The translations under genes and the position numbers were made by a program. The notes beneath the pieces are model-generated. The model saw nothing but the letters and a program-made list of their open reading frames with translations. It did no database searches and had not been told where the DNA came from. From Modestobacter sp. (lineage in GTDB: Bacteria > Actinomycetota > Actinomycetes > Mycobacteriales > Geodermatophilaceae), in NCBI GenBank assembly GCA_025963425.1, contig JAOPUQ010000488.1, positions 1 to 10,628 on the forward strand: a stretch of DNA of 10,628 bases, written 5' to 3'. Positions 5,580 to 10,628 of this stretch are shown piece by piece (the first letter of the stretch is position 1; every line of letters starts with the position of its first letter).

Positions 5580-6506
5580 GTGTCGACCTGGCCGTCCCCT
5601 CCGTCCACCCCGCGTCCGCCGGATCCGGTGAGCTTCTGGGCCGACGCCTCCGTCGTCCTGGAACCGGAGGACCCGCGGCCGGGCTCGTGGGCCGGCGGGC
5701 CGTCGGCGCAGCTGGTCGGGGACGACTGGTGGTTGGCCTACCGGCTGCGCCGGCCGGTCGGCGAGGGACGCGGCTTCGGCAACGTCATCGCGCGCTCCAC
5801 CGACGGGGTGCGGTTCACCCCGGTCGTCGAGTTCGGCAAGGACCAGTTCGGCGCCGAGTCCCTGGAGCGCCCGGCGCTGGTCCACACCCCGGAGGGCCGC
5901 TGGCGGCTGTACGTCAGCTGCGCGACCCCGGGCACCAAGCACTGGCGGGTCGACCTGCTGGAGGCCGACTCCGTCGCGGGGCTGGCCACCGCGACCGCCG
6001 AGACCGTGCTGCCGGGCAGCGACACCACCGCGGTGAAGGACCCGGTCCTCCGCTGGGACGGGCGGCGATGGCACCTGTGGGCATCGGTCCACCCGCTGGA
6101 GGACCCGGCGGCCACCGACCGGATGACGACCGAGCACGCCACCAGCGACGACGGCGTCGACTGGACCTGGCAGGGCACCGCGCTCGCCGGGACGCCGGGC
6201 AGCTGGGACGCCCGCGGCGTCCGGTTTGCCACCGTGGTGCTCGACGGCGAGCGCACCTGGGCCCTCTACGACGGGCGGGCGACGGCGGTGGAGAACTGGG
6301 AGGAGCGCACCGGCCTGGCCCGGGCCGCGGACGGCGGCCGGTTCATCGCGGTCGGCGACGCCCCGCTGCTGCAGAGCCCGCACCCGCCGTGCGGGCTGCG
6401 CTACGCCGACATGGTCGCCCTGCCCGACGGCGGCGCCCGCTGGTTCTACGAGGCGACGCGGGCCGATGGCGCCCACGAGCTGCGGACCGTGCTCCTGCCG
6501 GGCTGA
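5580..6506 (+). CDS. five-bladed beta-propeller, glycosidase-like protein
   Basis: A 308-aa protein with no signal peptide. It is built of repeated strands with aromatic/Asp-Gly turns: DDWWLAYRLRR (49-59), STDGVRFTPV (73-82), EGRWRLYVSC (105-114), KDPVLRWDGRRWHLWAS (153-169), SDDGVDWTW (189-197), GERTWALYDG (223-232) and GARWFYEATRADG (285-297). This is the five-bladed propeller pattern of the GH43/GH32/GH130 clans. Candidate carboxylates in family-like positions are Asp22, Glu97 (LERPAL), Asp154 (KDPVL, like the GH32 RDP motif) and Asp231. Start GTG 5580 is preferred: GGAG at 5569-5572 precedes it by 7 nt, and the open frame further upstream is antisense to the sulfotransferase. The gene is divergent from the sulfotransferase, which suggests but does not prove a shared glycan-related role. 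It might be a hydrolase, a phosphorylase or a non-catalytic propeller; substrate unknown. Confidence 0.75.
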   Translation: MSTWPSPPSTPRPPDPVSFWADASVVLEPEDPRPGSWAGGPSAQLVGDDWWLAYRLRRPVGEGRGFGNVIARSTDGVRFTPVVEFGKDQFGAESLERPALVHTPEGRWRLYVSCATPGTKHWRVDLLEADSVAGLATATAETVLPGSDTTAVKDPVLRWDGRRWHLWASVHPLEDPAATDRMTTEHATSDDGVDWTWQGTALAGTPGSWDARGVRFATVVLDGERTWALYDGRATAVENWEERTGLARAADGGRFIAVGDAPLLQSPHPPCGLRYADMVALPDGGARWFYEATRADGAHELRTVLLPG

Positions 6507-6580
6507 CCGGGGGCCGGCTGCGCGGGCGCTGGACAGGATCGGGCTCCTCGAGGCGGGGACCGGGCTCAGGTCCGCGCGTG

Positions 6581-6600
6581 CGGCTGCCGGTCGGCAGCCG
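6581..6600 (+). terminator. strong hairpin downstream of the beta-propeller gene
   Basis: CGGCTGCC-ggtc-GGCAGCCG is a perfect 8-bp stem with a 4-nt loop, 75 nt after the stop codon at 6506. There is no T-tract. It is the best candidate for a transcription end of the propeller gene. Confidence 0.5.
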
Positions 6601-6665
6601 GCGGGTCGTCACCCGGGGCACCCCGTCGCGGTGGAGGGTTGCCGGCCAGCGAGCCGGGGCTTCGC

Positions 6666-6691
6666 GCTGGCGCTCATGACCGGGCGCCAGC
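6666..6691. terminator. second hairpin in the 6507-6865 intergenic region
   Basis: GCTGGCGC (6666-6673) and GCGCCAGC (6684-6691) form a perfect 8-bp stem with a 10-nt loop. It is either a second terminator or a structured site preceding the kinase-gene promoter. No T-tract follows. Confidence 0.4.
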
Positions 6692-6717
6692 CTGGCATCC
6701 CCGGCGCCTTCCCGTCA

Positions 6718-6731
6718 AACCCGATCGGGTT
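6718..6731. promoter_or_regulatory. 14-bp perfect palindrome in an AT-rich patch, likely operator/promoter of the pyridoxal kinase operon
   Basis: AACCCGATCGGGTT is fully symmetric. It is followed at once by TAGTAATGATTGG, a conspicuously AT-rich run for this genome, 120-135 bp upstream of the kinase ATG. This is where a promoter with a repressor or activator site would be expected. No convincing -35/-10 pair could be assigned, and the regulator is unknown. Confidence 0.45.
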
Positions 6732-6755
6732 AGTAATGATTGGTCGTACCGGCGG

Positions 6756-6820
6756 ACCTCCCCGAACCTCCCCGAACGGATCCCGGACGGATCCCGGATG
6801 GATCCCGGATGGATCCCGAG
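6756..6820 (+). repeat. cluster of short tandem repeats upstream of the pyridoxal kinase gene
   Basis: Two exact copies of the 10-mer ACCTCCCCGA (6756-6775) are followed by four copies of an 11-mer (6777-6820): CGGATCCCGGA twice, then TGGATCCCGGA, then TGGATCCCGAG. The 11-bp period is close to one helical turn, so the GGATCC palindrome in each unit would face the same side of the DNA. Neither period is a multiple of three, so this is not a repeated protein motif. It lies 46 bp before the kinase ATG. Confidence 0.9.
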
Positions 6821-6865
6821 CAGCCACGTCCGGGGCGCCGTGCCCGGTGTGCCACCGTTCGGCGC

Positions 6866-7717
6866 ATGGTGAACGTCCTCTCCATCCAGTCCCACGTCGC
6901 GTACGGACACGCGGGCAACGCCTCGGCCGTCTTCCCGCTGCAGCGCCTGGGCGTCGAGGTCTGGCCGGTGCACACGGTGCAGTTCTCCAACCACACCGGC
7001 TACGGCGCCTGGCAGGGGCGGGTCTTCGACGGGCAGGCGGTCGAGGAGGTCGTCGGCGGCATCGCCGACCGCGGTGTGCTCGGCAGCTGCGACGCCGTGC
7101 TGTCGGGCTACCTGGGCTCGGCCGACATCGGGCACGCCGTCGTGGGCAGCGTCGCCAAGGTGCGGGCAGCCAACCTCGACGCGGTCTACTGCTGCGACCC
7201 GGTCATGGGCGACGTGGGCCGCGGAGTGTTCGTGCGACCGGGCATCCCGGAGTTCATGCGCGACGTCGCCGTCCCGGTCGCCGACGTGGTGACGCCGAAC
7301 CACTACGAGCTCGACGTCCTCTCCGGCAGCACCACCGGGTCGCTGGCCTCGGTGAAGGACGCCGTCGCCGCCGTCCAGGCGCTCGGCCCCCGGGTCGTGG
7401 TCACCACCTCGCTGGTCGCCGAGGACACCCCCGCCGACGCCGTCGACCTGCTGGCCTCCGAGGGCGGCCGGCACTTCCGGGTCCGCACCCCGCGGCTGGA
7501 TCTGTCGGTCAACGGCGCCGGCGACGCTCTCGCCGCGCTCTTCCTGGCGCACTGGCTGGACACCCGCTCGGCGGGTGAGGCGTTGGGCCGCGCCGCCGCC
7601 TCGGTCTACGGCCTGCTCAAGCAGACCGCGGACGCCGGCTCCCGGGAGATCCTGCTGGTCGCCGCCCAGGAGGAGTACATCTCCCCCACCTGCACCTTCC
7701 CCGTCGAGGAGGTCTGA
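6866..7717 (+). CDS. pdxY: pyridoxal kinase (PdxY-type)
   Basis: A 283-aa ribokinase-superfamily enzyme that phosphorylates pyridoxal at the 5' hydroxyl with ATP, in vitamin B6 salvage in the cytosol. Diagnostic segments in order: SIQSHVAYGHAGNASAVFPL (6-25), HTVQFSNHTGYG (36-47), SGYLGS (80-85), YCCDPVMGD (108-116), TPNHYEL (143-149), VVVTTSL (177-183) and NGAGDALAALFLA (216-228). The last carries the anion-hole GAGD with catalytic Asp220. Length equals that of E. coli PdxY (about 287 aa). The GHAGN form at 14-18 and the NHTGYG loop place it in PdxY/PdxK rather than ThiD. ATG 6866 is chosen because the homology starts there; no Shine-Dalgarno is visible just before it, and the open frame continuing back to 6740 reads through the tandem repeats and is not conserved-looking. 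The stop is 2 nt before the next gene's GTG, so the two are an operon. Confidence 0.93.
   Translation: MVNVLSIQSHVAYGHAGNASAVFPLQRLGVEVWPVHTVQFSNHTGYGAWQGRVFDGQAVEEVVGGIADRGVLGSCDAVLSGYLGSADIGHAVVGSVAKVRAANLDAVYCCDPVMGDVGRGVFVRPGIPEFMRDVAVPVADVVTPNHYELDVLSGSTTGSLASVKDAVAAVQALGPRVVVTTSLVAEDTPADAVDLLASEGGRHFRVRTPRLDLSVNGAGDALAALFLAHWLDTRSAGEALGRAAASVYGLLKQTADAGSREILLVAAQEEYISPTCTFPVEEV
7706..7712 (+). promoter_or_regulatory. Shine-Dalgarno of the UPF0303 gene inside the kinase gene
   Basis: GAGGAGG within the last kinase codons, 7 nt before GTG 7720, fixes that start and implies translational coupling. Confidence 0.75.
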
Positions 7718-7719
7718 CC

Positions 7720-8199
7720 GTGACCGACCCGTTCCCCACGCTGGCCGAGATCGCCGCCGAGGAGGAGGAGCTGCAGCTGAGCAGCTTCACCAACGACGAC
7801 GCCTGGGACCTCGGCTGCGCCCTGGTCGCCGCCGCCCGCGCGCAGGATGCGCCGGTGGCCATCGACCTGCGCCGCAACGCCCACCCGCTCTTCCACGTCG
7901 CACTGCCCGGGGCGACCCCGGACAACGACTCCTGGATCGAGCGCAAGGCCCGGGTCGTGCACCGGTTCGGGCACAGCAGCCTCTACGTGGGGCAGCGCTC
8001 CCGGGAGCAGGGCACCACGTTCGAGGAGCAGTACCGCCTGGACCCGCAGCGCTACGCGGCGCACGGCGGCGGGTTCCCGATCACCGTGCGGTCGGTGGGC
8101 CAGGTCGGGGTGGTCGTGGTCTCCGGGCTCCCGCAGGTGGCCGACCACCGGCTGGTCGTCGAGGTGCTGCGCGCACACCTGGCGGGCAGCCGCTCCTAG
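7720..8199 (+). CDS. UPF0303 / heme-degrading-domain protein
   Basis: A 159-aa cytosolic protein of the UPF0303 family, related in fold to HbpS/GlcG (often annotated as heme-degrading domain). Recognisable stretches are the acidic N-terminal helix (LAEIAAEEEELQLSSF), ALVAAARAQDAPVAIDLRRN (about 34-53), the turn LPGATPDNDSWIERKARVV (about 62-80), RFGHSSLYVGQ, and a glycine-rich finish with GGGFPITV followed by GQVGVVVVSGLPQVADHRLVV (about 115-149). Length and order match family members of about 160 aa. GTG 7720 lies 2 nt after the pyridoxal kinase stop with a strong ribosome site inside that gene, so the pair is cotranscribed. Biochemical activity in this family is poorly established; heme or cofactor binding is inferred from relatives. 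It converges on the flavin monooxygenase gene with a 16-bp gap. Confidence 0.87.
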   Translation: MTDPFPTLAEIAAEEEELQLSSFTNDDAWDLGCALVAAARAQDAPVAIDLRRNAHPLFHVALPGATPDNDSWIERKARVVHRFGHSSLYVGQRSREQGTTFEEQYRLDPQRYAAHGGGFPITVRSVGQVGVVVVSGLPQVADHRLVVEVLRAHLAGSRS

Positions 8200-8206
8200 G
8201 CCGACA

Positions 8207-8224
8207 CCGCGCGGGTCAGCGCGG
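8207..8224. terminator. short hairpin between convergent genes
   Basis: CCGCGC (8207-8212) and GCGCGG (8219-8224) form a 6-bp stem with a 6-nt loop spanning the 16-bp gap and the stop codon of the minus-strand gene. It is weak and without a T-tract, but placed where convergent transcripts must end. Confidence 0.35.
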
Positions 8225-9574
8225 CGCGGGCAGCGGCGGCAGGCCCAGGTGGTCGCGCAGCGTCGTCCCGGAGTACTCGGTGCGGTGGACGCCACGCTCC
8301 TGCAGCAGCGGGACGACCGTGTCGACGAACACGTCGAGGCCGCCCGGCGTGAGGTGCGGGACGAGGATGAAGCCGTCGCTGGCGCCGGACTGCACCAGGT
8401 CGTCCATCTGCGCGGCCACCGTGGCCGGGCTGCCGATGAAGGACTGCCGGCTGCTCGTCTCGATCATCAGCTCCCGGATCGTCAGACCCTTGGCCTCCGC
8501 CCGTTCCCGCCACTCCCGCGCGGTCGCCAGCGGATCGCGGTTCATCCGCACGCTGGCCCGCCCCTTGGCGACGGTGTGCTCCCCGACCAGCGGATCGACG
8601 TCGGGGAGCGGCCCGTCGGGGTCGTAGCCGGACAGGTCGCGGTTCCAGACCTCTTCCAGCTTGCGCAGCGCCGTCTGGCCGGACACCTGCTGCTTGCGCA
8701 CCTCGGCGGCGAGCTCGGCGGCCTCCGCATCGGTGTCCCCGATGGCGAAGGTCGCCGCCGGCAGGATCAGCAGGTCCGCCGGGCGTCGTCCGAACTTCTC
8801 CAGCCGGCCCTTGACGTCGGCGTAGAACGCCCGGCCGGCGTCCTTGGTGGCGTGCCGGCTGAAGATGGCGTCCGCGGACGACGCGGCGAACTCCCGGCCC
8901 TCCTCGGAGTCACCGGCCTGGAAGACGACCGGCCGGCCCTGTGGACTGCGCGGGACGTCGAACTGCCCGGCGATGTCGAAGTGGGCGTCGGAGTGGGCGA
9001 AGCGGCCGGGCTGCGGGTCGCGCAGGAAGGCGCCGTGCTCCTTGTCCGCGACGATCTCGTCGCCGCGCCAGGAGTCGAGCAGCTCGGTGACGGTCTGCAG
9101 GAAGGTGCGCGCCCGTTCGTAGCGCTGATCCTGGGCGAGGAAGCCGCCGCGCCGGAAGTTCTCCCCGGTGAACGCGTCCCAGGAGGTGACCACGTTCCAG
9201 GCCGCCCGGCCACCGCTGAGGTGGTCGAGCGAGGCGAACTGGCGGGCCACCTCGTAGGGCTCGTTGAAGGTGGAGTTGATCGTGCCGGCCAGCCCCAGGT
9301 GCTCGGTGACCGCGGCCAGGGCGGCGAGCACGGTGAAGGTGTCGGGCCGGCCGACCACGTCGAGGTCGTAGATCGCGCCGTTCTGCTCGCGCAGCCGCAG
9401 CCCCTCGGCGAGGAACAGGAAGTCGAGTCTCCCCCGCTCGGCGGTCTGGGCGAAGCGGCGGAACGAGTCGAACTCGATGTGGCTGCCGGCCGCGGGGTCG
9501 CTCCACACCGTCGTGTTGTTCACGCCGGGGAAGTGCGCGGCGAGGTGGACCTGCTTGCGGACCTGCTCGGTCAT
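8216..9574 (-). CDS. LLM-class flavin-dependent monooxygenase (NtaA/SnaA/DszA family)
   Basis: A 452-aa FMNH2-dependent monooxygenase with the luciferase-like TIM-barrel. Features seen: an N-terminal strand (QVHLAAHFPG), DFLFLAEGL (51-59), a flavin-site segment (HLGLAGTINSTFNEPYEVAR, 92-111), the family signature HLSGGRAAWNVVTSWD (118-133), RPVVFQAGDSEEGREFAA, and a C-terminal LLQERGVHRTEYSGTTLRDHLG followed by a Pro-rich end. Length and motifs match nitrilotriacetate, dibenzothiophene-sulfone and pristinamycin-type monooxygenases of about 440-460 aa. These need a separate flavin reductase, not present in this window. ATG 9574 follows GAGGAG (9582-9587) by 7 nt; the frame upstream merely overlaps the preceding gene. 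It lies 26 nt after the second monooxygenase gene on the same strand. The substrate (C-N or C-S bond cleavage) cannot be told from the sequence. Confidence 0.93.
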   Translation of the reverse strand: MTEQVRKQVHLAAHFPGVNNTTVWSDPAAGSHIEFDSFRRFAQTAERGRLDFLFLAEGLRLREQNGAIYDLDVVGRPDTFTVLAALAAVTEHLGLAGTINSTFNEPYEVARQFASLDHLSGGRAAWNVVTSWDAFTGENFRRGGFLAQDQRYERARTFLQTVTELLDSWRGDEIVADKEHGAFLRDPQPGRFAHSDAHFDIAGQFDVPRSPQGRPVVFQAGDSEEGREFAASSADAIFSRHATKDAGRAFYADVKGRLEKFGRRPADLLILPAATFAIGDTDAEAAELAAEVRKQQVSGQTALRKLEEVWNRDLSGYDPDGPLPDVDPLVGEHTVAKGRASVRMNRDPLATAREWRERAEAKGLTIRELMIETSSRQSFIGSPATVAAQMDDLVQSGASDGFILVPHLTPGGLDVFVDTVVPLLQERGVHRTEYSGTTLRDHLGLPPLPAPR

Positions 9575-9581
9575 CGTCGGG

Positions 9582-9587
9582 CTCCTC
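9582..9587 (-). promoter_or_regulatory. Shine-Dalgarno of the downstream flavin monooxygenase
   Basis: GAGGAG on the minus strand in the 26-nt gap, 7 nt before ATG 9574. It decides the start against a 72-residue longer frame. Confidence 0.7.
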
Positions 9588-9600
9588 GGAGGGCGGCGGG

Positions 9601-10628
9601 TCAGACCGCGGCGTAGCGGTTGGCGGGGCGCGGCAGCCCGAGCAGGCCGCGCAGGGTGGCGGCCTCGTAGCCGGTGCGGAACAGGCGGCGGCGCTGCAGC
9701 TCGGGGACCAGCGCGGAGGTGACCTGCCGCAGGTCGTGCGGGAGCGTCGCCGGTCGGAGCCGGAAGCCGGTGAGGCCGGCCTGCGACCACTCGGCGATCA
9801 GGTCGGCCAGCTGCGCCGGGGTGCCGGCGACGACCCGGGCGTCGCTGGTCAGCTCGCTGCCGGCGGTCTCGTCGAGCCGCCGGAGCCGTGCGGTGGCGGT
9901 GGCCGCGTCGTCGTCGAGCACCACCACCAGATCACCGAAGACGTGCACCGGCTCCTCCACCCGGCCGGCCGCGGCCTGCGCCGACCGGATCTCCGCGACG
10001 ATCCGGGTGGCGTCGGCGGCGTCGCGCGGGGTGACGAAGCCCAGATCGGTGCCGCGGCCGACGAGCTCGTAGGGCACGGCCTGGTGGGCGAGGGCCGCCA
10101 CCAGCGGCTGTCCCTGCGGCGGCCGCGGGGTGATCGAGGGGCCCCGGACGGAGAAGGACCGGCCGGCGAAATCGACGTAGTGGAGCTTCGCCCGGTCGAC
10201 GAACCGGCCGGTCGCGACGTCACGGATCTCCGCGCCGTCCTCCCAGCTGTCCCAGAGCCGGCGGACCACCTCGACCCAGTCGGCGGCCTCGTCGAACAGT
10301 TCCCGCAGCGCCGCCTGCCCCGCCGGGTCGCCGGCGGCGACGCCCCGCACGTCGGGCAGGTCGCGGCGGCCGAAGTGCGCGGCCTCGGCGCGGCTGCTGC
10401 CCACCTTCACCCGGACGCCGGCCCGGCCACCGCTGACGAAGTCGAGCGTGGCGATCGCCTTGGACAGGTGGAACGGCTCGGTGTGCGTGACGACGGCGGT
10501 CGGCACCAACCCGATCGAGCGGGTCAGCGGTGCCACCCGGGCGGCGACCTGGACGGCGTCCAGCCGGCCGCGCACCTGGTCGGTGCGGTCGTCGGGGCCG
10601 TGCCGGTCGGTCGACTGCAGGGACAGAC
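9601..10628 (-). CDS. LLM-class flavin-dependent oxidoreductase, 5' end outside the window
   Basis: The last 341 residues of a second luciferase-like flavin oxidoreductase; perhaps the first 30-50 residues are missing beyond the right edge. The first visible residues are LSLQSTDRHGPDDRTDQVRG, followed by ARVAPLTRSIGLVPT and THTEPFHLSKAIATLDFVSG, which carries the family flavin-site pattern, then GRAGVRVKVGSS. Later come YVDFAGRSFSVRGPSITPRP, GQPLVAALAHQAVPYELVG and a C-terminal RRRLFRTGYEAATLRGLLG that is clearly similar to the end of the downstream paralog. It belongs to the same superfamily but to a shorter, more divergent clade (RGPSITPRPPQGQP is characteristic). A GTG at 10575 is in frame but internal, because homology continues upstream of it. 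The two genes form an operon, probably reaching further right. Confidence 0.9.
   Translation of the reverse strand, partial: LSLQSTDRHGPDDRTDQVRGRLDAVQVAARVAPLTRSIGLVPTAVVTHTEPFHLSKAIATLDFVSGGRAGVRVKVGSSRAEAAHFGRRDLPDVRGVAAGDPAGQAALRELFDEAADWVEVVRRLWDSWEDGAEIRDVATGRFVDRAKLHYVDFAGRSFSVRGPSITPRPPQGQPLVAALAHQAVPYELVGRGTDLGFVTPRDAADATRIVAEIRSAQAAAGRVEEPVHVFGDLVVVLDDDAATATARLRRLDETAGSELTSDARVVAGTPAQLADLIAEWSQAGLTGFRLRPATLPHDLRQVTSALVPELQRRRLFRTGYEAATLRGLLGLPRPANRYAAV

Noticed and set aside
6756..6820. CRISPR array
   Set aside because: Units are only 10-11 bp and directly abutting, with no spacers and no cas genes nearby.
6740..6865. N-terminal extension of the pyridoxal kinase from a TTG
   Set aside because: It would translate the tandem repeats, whose periods are not multiples of three, and the family begins at the SIQSHVAYGHAGN region.
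1..10628. Mobile element, tRNA/rRNA gene, or dedicated defence system
   Set aside because: I found no transposase or integrase motif, no terminal repeats, no cloverleaf or rRNA-like stretch and no defence-associated domain in the translated frames.

Overview
The window is very GC-rich, with strong G/C third-position bias, frequent GTG starts and Actinobacteria-type gene families. These include an Rv1284-like carbonic anhydrase, an Mmr-like SMR transporter, a UPF0303 protein next to a PdxY-type kinase, and tandem LLM flavin monooxygenases. The best guess is a soil or rock-dwelling high-GC actinobacterium such as Geodermatophilaceae (inference from codon use and protein flavour; no marker gene is present).

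Layout. 1-1314 (minus): an alpha/beta hydrolase running off the left edge and interrupted by a stop at its third codon, preceded by a NarL-type response regulator, preceded by a short open tail that may be all that is left of a partner kinase gene. 1365-2737: a promoter region with a perfect inverted repeat, the glutathione-independent formaldehyde dehydrogenase fdhA (plus), and a bidirectional terminator-like hairpin. 2711-3889: four small genes. These are a 95-aa hypothetical protein (minus), a 54-aa zinc-ribbon protein (plus), an SMR efflux protein (minus) and a 103-aa hypothetical protein (minus). 4054-4482 (minus): a beta-carbonic anhydrase pseudogene with its N-terminus missing and a conserved Trp codon turned into TGA. 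4507-5502 (minus): a PAPS-dependent sulfotransferase, divergent from a five-bladed beta-propeller glycosidase-like protein (5580-6506, plus). 6507-6865: a noncoding stretch with hairpins, a 14-bp palindrome in a locally AT-rich patch, and a cluster of 10- and 11-bp tandem repeats. 6866-8199 (plus): a two-gene operon of pyridoxal kinase and a UPF0303/heme-degrading-domain protein. 8216-10628 (minus): two tandem NtaA/SnaA/DszA-family flavin monooxygenases; the upstream one runs off the right edge.

How the genes work together. Most of the window is small independent units: formaldehyde detoxification (fdhA), cation or drug efflux (SMR), vitamin B6 salvage plus a redox or heme-related partner, and flavin-dependent attack on organosulfur or amine compounds. 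Nothing amounts to a defence system, biosynthetic cluster or mobile element. The most unusual aspect is gene decay in progress: two well-supported broken genes and one possible remnant lie within the first 4.5 kb, each beside an intact neighbour. The other signals worth attention are the repeat and palindrome cluster upstream of the pyridoxal kinase gene and the very small zinc-ribbon gene.
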